A stretch of DNA of 64,000 bases from the NCBI GenBank assembly GCA_950295325.1, contig OX485805.1, positions 34,583,501 to 34,647,500 of the forward strand, written 5' to 3'. This document shows, piece after piece, positions 46,704 to 58,363 of this stretch. Source of the DNA: Polytrichum commune (lineage: Eukaryota > Streptophyta > Polytrichopsida > Polytrichales > Polytrichaceae). How positions within the stretch are numbered: the first letter of the stretch is position 1; each line of letters starts with the position of its first letter. Made by a program: the position numbers and the translations under genes. Under the pieces are notes generated by a model that was not told where the DNA came from, made no database searches, and saw only the letters and a list, made by a program, of their open reading frames with translations.

Positions 46704-46847
46704 TAGCTTTGGGGACATTGTTTGAGGTGTCGGGGGTGTAATTCGGTTGCTTTCCTTTATCAAACATGTATATTTGATCGTGTGTGGTTAGGTGAGGGTG
46801 AAAGAACAAACACCAAAAAAACACACCTTTAGAAGAGATTGGACTAT

Positions 46848-47108
46848 GGGTCGGTTTACACTAGTGACCGATAACCGATGACCGTGACCACTGCGTTCTG
46901 AAATCTCTCACTGGTTCAAAAATGAGTGGCGGTCCCGCTTTGCTTTCCACGAGGTCACATGAAATAGAAGGGACCATGGGTGAGCATGTCAAAAAAAATG
47001 AATGAGAAAGTGACATTAAACTTTAGATGTCCATAAATGGAAAATGTTTGGTGGTCGCCCATGTATTCCGGCAGGTGAACCTAAATAGGTCGTCTCAACG
47101 AAAAACAA

Positions 47109-47167
<59 letters not shown>

Positions 47168-47378
47168 TAGTAGATTTTTCCAATCATTTCCTAGTTTTAT
47201 TTTCCGTTAAAACACTCCGAGCCGGTTTAAGTCTGGTTTACACTATGACACGTGACCAAGGCTTTTTCAAATGTGATGTGGATTTCTTGTGGTCAATGGT
47301 CTCCGGACTGCCGACCAATTCCACGATAATCAAAATTATATATTTCTCTCAATCACTTGTCACATGTGTAAACAACCC
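46848..47378 (+). mobile_element. Tourist-like MITE, family T3, intact copy (531 bp)
   Basis: The ends are GGGTCGGTTTACACTAGTGA and the inverse of GGGTTGTTTACACATGTGAC. TAT flanks both sides (46845-46847 and 47379-47381), confirmed by the uninterrupted R3 copies. It carries GACCGTGACCAC, GCGGTCCC and a long (GA)n in the same positions as the copy at 35199. Non-coding. Confidence 0.88.
47113..47164 (+). repeat. (GA)n microsatellite, 26 units, inside T3
   Basis: A GA run at the position where the other T3 copy (35691-35702) has only six units, so it expanded or contracted after the copies separated. Confidence 0.97.
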
Positions 47379-47440
47379 TATGTCTTGAAGTTCAATAAAT
47401 TATTTCAAACTCAATAGTGAAAACAATTCGGAGAACCTTT

Positions 47441-48932
47441 GTCTTAAGTTAAGGAATCAACAAACGTACTCTTCCAATAACCATACCCAATTGAAGGGGT
47501 GTGCTAACATATCAACGTTGAGTGATGAATAACTTGTGAGCAACGAGGTTGGCAAAATGTTTGGAGATACACCCATTAATATGCTATAACCATTGTATTT
47601 TGGTATAAATAGCAAGATCTAAGTTGTTTATAATAGTATGAGTAGAAAGATCACGCAAAGTGCATTCAACCTAATGACTGCCTTACTTTATTTCTGAAAT
47701 TAACAACCGCAAGCTTGGCATGAGAGTTTGGAGATGATTTTCAACATTGTCATTAGATTCAACGTTCGATTTCTTTACAAAATACAAAATAAATAAGCAA
47801 CCACATTCTAAGCATGTTCTAGACTATAGTTTTAGAATTCATGTAGGTTTGAGAAATGAATTAATGGAGGCATTGTGGAAAATTTAGACAGTGAAGTTTT
47901 TGGACATAGATAGAAGTATGAGAGAAAAATACCTACACATATCAATGCCCACAAAGGAATAAGCATATTAAATGTAGTCAATGTGGAACTATGCATAGAA
48001 GCTCCGTAACTATCCATGTCTTCTTCCATTGTTACTAACCTTCCTCTTGGTCACTAACATGTTCAATACGCTCCTTCGCCTTGACATCTTGAATGGCATG
48101 ATGCGAAGGTCATAACCCGACGAAGTACTATAATGTGATGGTGTTGAAGTTGGATCCAGAACCTTTGTGATCGCCTTTGCATTTAATGGGATAATTATGC
48201 AAGTGGGAGGAGACATCACATTTTTCATTTAATTAATTTTTTACAAAAAACCCAAACAATTGCCTCATTATTGGATGACAACATGTTGAGTGATTTCAAA
48301 ATTGAACAAACATGGAACAAATGGCGAACTTACATACTCCATCACGATTCCGTCAAAAAATTATGAATAGGTTCCTCATCATCACTAAAGGAGATCATCT
48401 TCTTCAATGAGCCAACATTATGAGGTGTGTATAGAGTATTGTATGATGGTGCCAAGATGACATAGTCTCTCTCAAATGCGATGAAGTAGCGCTATTACAC
48501 CAACAAGCATGAATAAATGCACGTGCAATCCACATAAACATAGATATTATACTTAGTTTTGAAATCCACATCTACATTTAAAAACATTCACATGTAGATG
48601 CATAAGCATCAACAAATGATCCCAATCTAGTTAACACCTCTATTAAAATTTGCAAGGACTATTTTTCTTCTTTTTTCTTGTCCACCTCTCCATGACACAT
48701 TTTCTTTCATAATTTGTGTTTATGCAATATTGCAATTAAAAAAAGGTTGGTGGCTCTAATGGAATTCTCTCTACTACTCATTTTAGTTATCCCTTCTAGT
48801 CTACATTACCTAGACCTTATTACTACCATGTTACCAATGATAATATTCTTGAAGATTGTAGTGATATTGCCCACCCCTTGATATTGGTCAAAACCCATAG
48901 ATGCACTGCTTTATAATTTGACCTACTTTCAA
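47441..48932. other. Unassigned stretch
   Basis: No domains or repeat ends recognised. Only short frames. Confidence 0.5.
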
Positions 48933-48958
48933 CTCTCTCTCTCTCTCTCTCTCTCTCT
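48933..48958 (+). repeat. (CT)n microsatellite, 13 units
   Basis: Simple CT run. Confidence 0.95.
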
Positions 48959-48989
48959 ACCATTTGGATATATATTCTATGCAAGGACC

Positions 48990-49185
48990 TTCATACATAG
49001 GCAAAATCGTACTAGTATCAATATGGTTCATAATGGTATTGACACAAATAATAACGTGGGAATACAAAGATTTTGTCATCTTGACATATCCACCAAATAT
49101 CAATATTTGATTGGTTTTACAATTTTGACACCCGCGGGTAGGTTCTTCTATACCATTATTAATGTTGGTTATTGATCCATCCATT
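48990..49185 (-). repeat. Dispersed repeat R4, inverted copy
   Basis: The minus strand aligns with 37160-37345. The frame stays open across the whole alignment in both. Fragments are also present at 18475-18535 and 19150-19215. Confidence 0.5.
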
Positions 49186-50034
49186 CATTTATATACTGAT
49201 CCAACATTGGTAATAACCCTCGAACTTGTGATTATGCACTTCTTCCCTTATTGATTTACCATATTTACTTTTAGCTTCCTAACTTAATGTATAATGACCA
49301 AGATTATCATGCTATACTATATAGGGTGTGTCCTTGACCAATAGTGATATTGAGGCGTTGACCAACTTAATCCTTTTTAACTCTAACACCGATGAGGTAG
49401 ATACTTCTTGTTATTATGAAAAAATGGAGGTAAGACATACATACATCTTGTCTCTTCAAGACTTCTTGGATGTAATTGCTTACACAACACGTTACACAAT
49501 GACAAGTTGTACTACAACCACAAATAAGTTAGGAATCCCCTACAACCCAAATACTAACATTCCAAGGATCAACACAATTACATTCTTTAGCAAGGTTGTT
49601 GTGAATAGTTGCACTATTGACAATTTACAAATAATTTGAGAAAAATATAAGAAATTTCAAACACAAAGATGACTAATTTCAAATTTTTGAGATTTTTCAA
49701 GATTGGTGTAAAAGCCCTAGGAAACCCTATGTGGGATATTTGTAATCCATTTGAGAAAAATTACAAATTTTATTTTCACTTTGTTTTATTCAAAACCATT
49801 TTGTATATGTTATATCTTGTTTGAAGTTCAAGCATTTGAAAGATGCGACCATCACCTACATTTGAAGGATAAAACCAAATGTTCTTGCCATGGGTGTAAT
49901 AGCATACAATTTACAATATTTATGGTTGATTATTGTGATATGCAATCTGAAGATGTTGCAACCCAACTATCTTTTGAATAACTCTATGTGACCAAGATCA
50001 CCCAACAATACATGTAATTGTTCTTGCAGTTCAA
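49186..50034. other. Unassigned stretch with a 103-codon frame
   Basis: The plus-strand frame 49328-49639 is Thr/Asn/Ile-rich with no recognisable motif. It could be chance in AT-rich DNA. Confidence 0.4.
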
Positions 50035-50245
50035 CACTAAAACCTTGGGGGGCGGACTCTTCATTGGAGACCTAAATGATGTGCGTGGGTGACTATGAAA
50101 TAAAACCCCCTATATAGGGAACATTTATAGAAAGGAAAAAAAAGTGTACATGCTATCTATAGGGTAGAAAATGGACTCATGTATTTATACTAAGCTTTTC
50201 ATTTTAATGTGACACGTTCTTACACTACATACATGATAATCCATT
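50035..50245 (+). repeat. Dispersed repeat R2, copy 1
   Basis: It aligns with 61891-62100 over about 210 bp: CTCTTCATTGGAGACCTAAA, GTGCGTGGGTGACTATGAAA, then AAAGGAAAAAA, GTATTTATACTAAGCTTTTC and CACTACATACA. It lacks a frame shared by both copies. Confidence 0.7.
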
Positions 50246-51599
50246 TTCACTTTTCAACAACAAAAAGAAGTCGTTGAACCTTTTTTTTCATTCATAGGAT
50301 ATAACTCATAATAATATGACCCTAAAACACATGTCGGTTGGATGAACTATGGTTAATCGGATGAAACTATCATATCTTTTGTCGATTTTCCTCTAAACCT
50401 TAGGGGCCCTTTTTGTACATCTACATTTACTTTAAATTATTCATAGCCTTTTAAAATCTATACACTAGAGAAAAGTAATACCTCTCCCTTTTATATATTA
50501 TATACGTTGATCCCTCAAATAATACCCCTTCTTACACTCATGTTAGATCGTTCGTGTCATGAAGAGTCCACCCCTTGAGACAAAAACCTTGCAATTACAT
50601 GTACACAATACAATGGAGGATGTTGAAACATAATACCATGTTGGTGGTTGTATTCTAGTGCGGTCACAAAGCAAGGCTTTTGCATTCTTTCAAAACAATT
50701 GAGATTGCAACCTTTCTATTACAAACATTGAATTGGTCGCATGCTCTTGGTAGGGTCTTAGGGAGGATATTTAATATGTGTTGTGGTATACATATGCGTT
50801 CAAAGGGTATTTACTTTGGGGGGGGGGGGAAGGTATAAAGTCTATGATCTTGATTTGATTACACCCAATTATTATACATAACACCATATTTTTGTCAATT
50901 ATATTGATCATATTGTTACTTAGACGGTGTAGGAGACGTACATTTTTAACACATTCTAGTTGGTGCAAATGTAAGTGTTTTATTAATAATTATTAATGTT
51001 TTGGAACATATGTGCTTGCATCCAACAACCCAACATAAAATACGTACACTACAAGTATACGGTCACAAGCCTCTAATTGGAAGTTTATTGTTTGGACCAC
51101 AACTGACCATCAATCACTAGTACCTGGAGGCATTTAAATACTGAGTGTATTGAATGAAACTAGTGCCGATGAGAGAAAAAAAACCATTTGCTATAGTGGG
51201 GATTCTAAATTGAAGGAAATCATGTCATGTTGAGGGTTTCGCATACAATTAGGGGGCATTGTGGATGACAACAAGTGAGTATGTGAACAACTAGTTAGTG
51301 CATAATGTGGGTTGGTTCAACACGAGCCATTGCTTATCAAAACGACTCAAATTTGTGGTTATTGTTTGAGCCATTAGCTCACTTGAATGTCGTTGAATTA
51401 GAGGGTGGAGGTTGTAGGGTCTAGGGATTGTTGGATTTACAAACTATGATTTCAAAGTTGTTGATTTCCCTTCTTCATTCAAAATATGTCCTCACACTTG
51501 AATCTCACATCCCTTTAAATTGGAAACTGTAATCATTTCCAACTTACACTCCTAGATTTGCCCAAGCTACTCTTCAAATTCTTGGCTCCGGAGGTGTCG
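50246..51599. other. Unassigned stretch
   Basis: It contains a 12-G run at 50818-50829. The last 100-150 bp may include the N-terminal part of the pogo-like relic, too decayed to read. Confidence 0.45.
50818..50829 (+). repeat. Poly-G run (12)
   Basis: Homopolymer run, isolated. Confidence 0.9.
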
Positions 51600-52856
51600 A
51601 TAGTCTTGAGTGATAAATACTTTTCATTCCAGCTAGAATTTCACCAATTTCAGTGTCGATGACCACAATTGCACACAAAACTGCTTGCACACAATTTGGT
51701 AAGCACCTCCGCATTGGTTATGACACCCGAAGATGTCACAACATGGATGAGACTAGATTATTTTACTGTGCCCAACTAAATAAGACACTAGTGCAAGGAA
51801 AAGTTCGTGGGGGCAAAATTCAAAAGAACGGTCTCATGCTTTCTCTTGTTGTAAACACAATAGACACTGTAAAGTTGAAACATGTGATTATTTATAAATA
51901 TCTACCCCCAAAATGCTTTGGAAGGTGATTGCCAACATATTATGTGTGGTGGTTTGCAAACAATACGGCATGTGACATCATATTTATTTGAGTTGGATGA
52001 TTAGCCTCAATGTACATTCCAAATCTTAAAAACATATAAAACTTTTAATTGTGGATTATTTTGTTGCTCATTCCCTTAAGCATGTTGGTACGGATGAATC
52101 ATTTGGCTTTTCAACCTTGCAATTGAGCAACATTCTAATTTCTTTCTTACCACCTATTGTCATAATTGTGGTACAATCCTTGGATAAGGGAATCATTGCT
52201 TCATTCCAAAGTTTAGCATAAGAAGAAACTTTTGGAATGCGTTCTCTCTTAATTTGATTCTTCTACTACTCACCATGACTTGAGGAAAATAATGCCTATC
52301 ACTATATTCGTTTATTTGAGACTTTCTCTTGTCTCAAATTAATATATGGACCACAACAACATGGTCTAATGTTTGGGTCATCCTACCTAAACCATCTTGA
52401 TATGAGTTCTTAATTGGGTTGTTGATATGAACGCCCGCTTCAAAGTATTTGCATCTTACAACATTCTCCAACATCTGTGTGATTCTATCCATGTTCTTAT
52501 ATTTGTAACTGTCTCAAAATGCCGAAAAAGTCCCAAATTAATGAATATAGTGATTAATGTAAGGCATGCTATTATGCGGTGCTCGCAAGTATGGAGAGAT
52601 ATGAATCCTTAAATCATATGAAAGACCTAGAGGATGTCCAAGATTTTACTTACATATTAGAGCGTCGATTTTGTCATGGATGATGAACATGAGAAATCAA
52701 GAACAAAAGAAACAAGAAATGAATTGGCAAGCCTCACTTTCTCTTTGAATTTTGGAAGTGAAGGAATGCTCATTGAAGAATACGTGCAATTGGCAGGAGA
52801 GGAATATTTTTATGCATATTACAAACATGGCCAAATTGGTGCATCTAGCATGTAAA
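51600..52856 (+). pseudogene. pogo/CENP-B-type (DDE_1) transposase relic
   Basis: Blocks of a pogo-like transposase follow in order. They are SDKYFSF and MTTIAHK (helix-turn-helix to core linker), then NMDETRLFYCAQLNKTL and KVRGGKIQKNGLMLSLVVNT (core). Next come WWFAN, LLIVDYFVAHSLKHVG, FSTLQLSN, VVQSLDKGIIASF, KKLLE and DLRKIMP. After an insertion come VRHAIMRCSQVWRDMNP, RNELASLTFSLNFGSEG and EEYVQLAGEE. All three catalytic Asp codons survive (51746-51748, 52054-52056, 52183-52185). An open frame spans 51653-51928; elsewhere frameshifts and stops intervene. The family cuts and pastes DNA at TA sites. This copy is inactive and no flanking terminal repeats were identified. Confidence 0.87.
52299..52554. 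mobile_element. TA-flanked MITE inserted in the transposase relic, 256 bp
   Basis: The ends are TCACTATATTCGTTTATTTG (then AGAC) and the inverse of ATCACTATATTCATTAATTT (then GGGAC). TA occurs on both sides (52297-52298 and 52555-52556). Excising it with one TA rejoins DLRKIMP to NVRHAIM in the transposase frame, exactly as family members read. Non-coding. Tc1/mariner/pogo-type duplication. Confidence 0.88.
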
Positions 52857-52894
52857 GAAATCCATTTTTGGTTTATATTTAAATGAAGAGCCGC

Positions 52895-52910
52895 GGGGGG
52901 GGGGGGGGGG
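52895..52910 (+). repeat. Poly-G run (16)
   Basis: The longest homopolymer G run in the window, preceded by GCCGC. Confidence 0.92.
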
Positions 52911-55148
52911 ATATGATGTGGATGACCAACCAACACCAATAATCAACCAATACTCAAGCCCGTGAGTATGCCCAATTACTATCAAATTATGTAGTGAGCA
53001 TCCTTTGAAGTTTTCAATTGTAATTGTGACGAACATATATTTCTTTATGGATAAATTGAACAAGATGTCAAGTTCCAACATCAACAAACGTCATCAAAAG
53101 ACAATAAACTCTTACTTTCGCAGTGTATGGTATGTTGAAGACATCTTTATGTCATTATTTAATTTTTAAACTCCATATTGCATGACAATGTGAACATATT
53201 TCTTCAATATAAAAGTTTCTTTCATACCTGTATATTTATTGTGTACACAAAAATGAAATTTTACATTGAGATAAACTAATTTCTTGAAAAATTCGATAGT
53301 GCGACATTCGAGTCCAAAATGTCAAATATGCATAATATGGCATTCAGATAATACAACACTTTCTTGCGCGACCAAACATGTCACACTAGGGAGAACAATA
53401 CTATGAAATGAAAAATAGTGTGCATCCATAGTAATATCCCCAACATTTTTTTGTGGTGTTTTCTTCATTTGCAATGTGACCCATAGTATACTATGATAAA
53501 TAATGTAGATGTTTTGCACACCAATAGCATGTCCTATGTTGATTTGTGGTTATTTCATCCCAATCAAGTTTTCAAATACCCACTATGGGTTTTTATTTAT
53601 AATTTTGGAGTCCAATAAGGGTAAGAAAGTAAAGTATTGTATTATAAAATACGTGACACATTTTTACTTTGAGTAATATTTATAGCCCAAAGAGTAAGAC
53701 GGACCCAAAAACCACAAGTTGGTGCGTTTCAGTCTACCATACATAGACTACGGACAAGTGGTGACGCACTTTCTGTTCCAAGGTTTCAAAACGGTCCGTC
53801 GTCAACGACGGGATGTTGATCGACGGTGCAAGGATGGCCTGGAACAATAATTCATATGCACGGGTGCAATGGATGGGGATGGCAAGGGCCCAAACTAGTA
53901 CAATATGATGCCTATGATCAATCCAAATGTACATTCATGGAAGTCAATTTAGCATAGTCTTCTTCTCCTCCCCTCCTTACCTTGTGTTTTTTCCGGCACA
54001 AATGAAGGAAACTTCATTGAATGCACAAATAAAGACCAATCACCACACCGGGTGCAAGGCAAGAGTAGGGAAACATACCAATATATGAACTTTGACTTGT
54101 CCAAACGATTTGAAGACCCTACCTAGCTATGACAAATAACTTGATTAGCACCCCAAAGCCATCATACTTATCCCAAAAAATGGGACGAGCAATCTCCGGA
54201 GAGTGCTTGTTATTTGAGGAAAGGGGGATGTGGTTATGGTTGGGTGATAAATTTAGTCTTGGTTAGTGTAGTGCGGATAAAGTTGCCATCTATGATGATG
54301 TTATGGAAAACTATGACCAGATTTGGGGAGCAAACGAACTCCTCTACCATAGAGACAACACGAGAACAATGCATTGGAAAACCAAAGCATTTAATGTGGG
54401 CTTCATTAGGCATGTATAGGTTGTTTACTCACTTTGGTATGTTTAGGTCCATCATGTGCACCCAAGAGAGCCTGCCATGCTCTCTCTTTGCCAAGTCCCA
54501 TGTGAAATAAAGTATGTCGATTGACTCAAACAAAACAAACAATACATAAGCAAAAGAAGAAGAAGAAGAATTTAGCCTTGCTCATCCCCGATCTTATACT
54601 GACAATGCTTCAATCCCCTGATGTCTCAAATGGAAATTTTTGTCCCACTCAATATGTTTGGCGAAGTGGATGAGGATGTGAATGGATTTTAATTTCAATT
54701 GTGATTACTACCAATGTACAACTAGCGAATTGGTAATGAACATTTTTCACAATTCAACACAACGGTTTGAACTAGTTTGAATGTTCATATTTCATTTCAA
54801 ATGCACAAAAGAATGAAGCTCGCACATAGACATTCATCATCGTCATAAATAATATATAAAACATCATCTATAAATGCACCAGAGTAATATCATTTTGATT
54901 CTAATAGATGTTTCTTTTATCATCCATTTACGGTAATTCAAAACTCTCGTCTCTTGTTGCTTCGGAAACTTCGATGTTCTCAAAGTTTGTAAATAGTTTC
55001 CCCCAAAACTATGTACTCTTGAATTGTGAATGATTTATTTAGTGTTAGAATAAAGAAATCCTTACTTGGACACCATCAATTTAATGGAGGACGCCAACTG
55101 TGTCGATCTTGTCATTCAAACGAACATCCACAAGTATGATTCTTAAAC
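52911..55148. other. Unassigned stretch
   Basis: No recognised domains. An inverted R8 fragment is at about 53825-53890. A 98-codon plus-strand frame at 54214-54510 is unrecognised. (AAG)n-like AAGAAGAAGAAGAAG at about 54557-54570. Confidence 0.45.
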
Positions 55149-55151
55149 TTA

Positions 55152-55656
55152 GGGCCACTTCACACACGAGACTGAGAGCCCGTGACCATTACACTCCAAG
55201 CACTCTCATTGGTGGAAAAGGCGGAGCTGGTCCAAGTTCGCTTCACACTACGCTTGAGGGACCAACGGAGTAAGTGGGTGCGAGATGGATGTAAAGTCTA
55301 CATGGATTCCTACATGGCATCGAAATGGATCTTGTTTCATGGTCACTTGGACTATTTTCAAAAACCATCTCTTGGTGGTAGGTTTAATACAAAACTAGGA
55401 GACCATGACACTTCGAACGCTCACAACTGTTGATTTATTCTAGTTTATCATGTGTGAGGACCTGCATGAATAGAAATATATTGAGATAGCATTTGGTTGA
55501 GGGTTCGGTCACATATGATTTCACATTACACTTGAGGATCCGTGACCACACTACATGATTTTGGAGGTGACTTGGGATGGGACGATCTTTGGACACTTTC
55601 TTTTGGGCTCTCACAATGTCATGGTCACGGCTCTTGGCCCGTGTGTGAAGTGGACC
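55152..55656 (-). mobile_element. Tourist-like MITE, family T1, inverted copy (505 bp)
   Basis: The ends are GGGCCACTTCACACACGAG and CGTGTGTGAAGTGGACC. The flanks are TTA (55149-55151) and TGA (55657-55659, one change). The sequence is the inverse of the copies at 5780 and 46004. Non-coding; the frames inside are shared by the family only as DNA. Confidence 0.88.
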
Positions 55657-55680
55657 TGATTCATAAAATTATAGCTCTTA

Positions 55681-56190
55681 GGGCCGCTTTACACCTAGAG
55701 GCCGGGCCAATTCCCCTTGAGGCCGATTGCATGAAATTTCAACCCTTTTTGGGTTGGAGGCCGGCCTCAACTACACATTATAATAAGATTATAACGGGGG
55801 CCAATTTTTCCATATGTAAAGGCCTTAGGGCCAATAAGCTAGGCCAATTCAATAAATATAGCATAATCCAACAGATCTAGCATAATCTAGCATAGAGCCG
55901 TTCATATTTCCACATAATCCATTTTTTATGGTTCGCTAAAAAATCATATTTGATTAGAATACATTATTTTAAATTGAAATTTGACATTGACACCGAGGCC
56001 AAGCATTGGCCTTTCATTTTGGGTGATTCCAATTCAATGAGCTTGGGCAGAGTCATACCATGCATTTTTTGATAAAAAAAATCATACCACCAAATCAGCC
56101 CGGCCTCTAGGTGTAAAGGGGTTGGGGCCAGTGAAGATTTCAAGCCTCTTACACAACGAATTGGCCCGGCCTCTTGGTGTAAAGCAACCC
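55681..56190. mobile_element. Tourist-like MITE, family T2 (510 bp)
   Basis: The ends are GGGCCGCTTTACACCTAGAG, then GCCGGGCCAATTC, and the inverse of GGGTTGCTTTACACCAAGAG, then GCCGGGCCAATTC. TTA flanks both sides (55678-55680 and 56191-56193). A second, internal GGCCTCTAGGTGTAAAGGGG at about 56101-56120 suggests a duplicated end or a second member inserted near the right side. Only 24 bp separate it from the T1 element. Confidence 0.9.
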
Positions 56191-56193
56191 TTA

Positions 56194-57890
56194 GCTTGGC
56201 ATGCCCTAAGCTTCATTATATGGCAAATGAACAATGCACGTGTTACAATCATGTGGACAATGCTTGATCCTTTAGGGGTTAAAAAATGTTATGGTTTGTT
56301 TGAGATGGTGTAGGTCTTTATTAAGTAAAAGGATAATATAGCAAAGTAATTTGCAATTATTATTTAGCTTATGAGGCATCTTGAGGTCAATGGATCCATG
56401 ATGGGACATACAAGGGTGCTTAAAGATGTTCCAATACAATGTGTAAGTCCAAACTACATTTACTCAAAGAAGGTCAATTTGTAATTTACACAAGACACAC
56501 CATACAATTCCATCACATGAGAGTATTACAAGGAAACAAGGGGTAAATGACTTCAAAAACATTTAATATATTCATGTGACATGTAATTACTTAGTGTTTC
56601 TACCATGGGAGTAAACTTCAATGGGGTGGATGATGAGATGTTCATTGTTTGCCATGTTTCTATTTATAGGGCATAACATGGAAGAGTAAAGTCAAGCAAT
56701 AATATAAATTCTATGGCATTTGCTTCTTTTTGTGTTTCACCCTATGTCCCAACCTTCAAAGGACCACATGATCACGTGAGAAGAGAAAATGCATGCCATC
56801 ATGATATTCATTACCTCATGTATGGACAACAAATCCTTTAAAAAAAGATTCTAATACACGAGCTCTACACAAATATGTGCAATCATGTTCACCTCACAAA
56901 ATAGGTTGACTCTACACGCATGCAAACTACCTTAGGTCAAAACCACGTCACAAATAGTTTGACTTCATTCACTCATTTGTTTAGCAACCACAAGAACTTG
57001 AACATAATCAATTAGTGTGTTTTGTTACTACGAGGATCAAATTTTAAAAGTAGTGTGAAATGTCAAAAATTAGTGTGTCAACCAAATTTCACATATTGGT
57101 GTAAGTAATATGGAGGATGTGAAGGTCAATATTGGATGATAAATCGTCCATAACAAGACCGATGAATGGTTACCATCAATACAAAAACTTGGATGTGAAA
57201 AATACATGTGTGGCCCACCCATGTCGCCTTTTATTTCATAAGTTGACCCAACAACCATGTCAAATACCTTTAATTTCTTCATTTATGTGATTACGTTTCA
57301 TTGTGCTTAATTAGCTCAAATGTGTATGCCCTTTCAATTGGGGCCTTGAAGTTGATGCGCACTCCATATGGGTATTGTGGACCATATGGCCTTCAAGAAT
57401 GCAAGGTTAACTTTTTCTTGAAGCCAAGCAGGGCAGGCAACGTTTTTCAATTCGGTTCATTTTATTTTTCTTGGGGGGTTGCCCAAGGGTTACAGGTCAT
57501 GGGCCCCAGCCATTATCCGGATGTGAGAATTCTTCCTGAAAAAGCTCGTTGGGGGTGCTTTAGTGTCCAGCCTCTCAAGAGGATGCCACACACACCCCAA
57601 ACTGAAGGTTTTCATAGAAACCCGTCTCGGACCGGAGAGGTGAAATTGGATGTTTTGAAACTTGAGGCCACACTATATACGCAAAAGAGTTGTTGTTTCC
57701 ATTAGTTTAGTGACACGCCACCTCCAAGATCATTACTTTACAAAACTATCAATACATTTACTTTTCAAACATATAAGACATGATGTTATGTTCTTATTGG
57801 CTCCCAAAATGTTGGGTTGTGTTGTCCGCTCACCATTTTGAAGAGTTCGAAGTCTATTGGGAAGGCAAAATCCCCATTCCCAATTGCCAG
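56194..57890. other. Unassigned stretch with a 134-codon frame
   Basis: The plus-strand frame 57301-57705 (134 codons) is the longest in the window outside element sequence. It is Gly/Pro/Phe-containing and of balanced composition, but matches nothing I know. The segment 57400-57900 has Mutator-like GGGG/CCCC-rich texture. Confidence 0.4.
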
Positions 57891-58266
57891 TTCAAGGGGA
57901 GGCCACATACATTTGAAAATGTTGGTTTCAAAATGGAGTTTGATAAGACGAGGTAAAACAACTCCGGCCTTGACTTATAGAGGAGCTGCATTTCAAGGTC
58001 AATCCCTCTTTTTTTGGGTTAAAACCATTTGTTTCCAACTCTGGTCAGAAACAAAAGGTTTTAAGCCTTGCAAAAACGCAATTTTGGAATGGAGTTGAAA
58101 ACTTATGGTTTTAACCCCCCCCCCCCCAAAAACAGAGACCAACCTTCAAATTGAACTCCTCAAAATTGGGCATACGTGTCAAGGCCAAAAACTTCTTATA
58201 CCTTGGCTTTCCAAACTCCATGTCAAAACCCAACATTTTCGAACGTGTGCGTGGCCTCCACTTCAA
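57891..58266. mobile_element. Inverted-repeat element, about 376 bp
   Basis: GGAGGCCACATACATTTGAA continues as AATGTTGG...TGGAGTTTG. The right side is inverse (CAAACTCCATG, CCAACATTTTCGAACG, GTGGCCTCC). Arms are about 60 bp at roughly 75-80% identity by eye. A 13-C run (58115-58127) lies inside. The superfamily is open. Confidence 0.62.
58115..58127 (+). repeat. Poly-C run (13)
   Basis: Homopolymer run inside the inverted-repeat element. Confidence 0.9.
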
Positions 58267-58350
58267 TGAAGAATCAAAGCTTTATTTAGCTCCCGGAATG
58301 CTAGGAAATTGATGTCAACGAGGAAAACCAACAGTTTCACAACGTGTATA

Positions 58351-58363
58351 CCCCCCCCCCCCC
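58351..58363 (+). repeat. Poly-C run (13)
   Basis: Homopolymer run 85 bp beyond the right arm of the preceding element. Confidence 0.9.

Larger units (their letters stand above)
46795..47440 (+). repeat. Dispersed repeat R3, copy 5, interrupted by T3
   Basis: The left part (AACAAACACCAAAAAAACAC, GAGATTGGACTAT) and right part (TATGTCTTGAAGTTCAATAA, CTCAATAGTGAAAACAATTC) align with 19450-19550 when 46848-47378 plus one TAT is removed. Confidence 0.65.

Noticed and set aside
55182-55880. Open frames of 83 and 112 codons
   Set aside because: They lie within the T1 and T2 miniature elements. Related frames in other T1 copies reflect shared DNA, not a gene.
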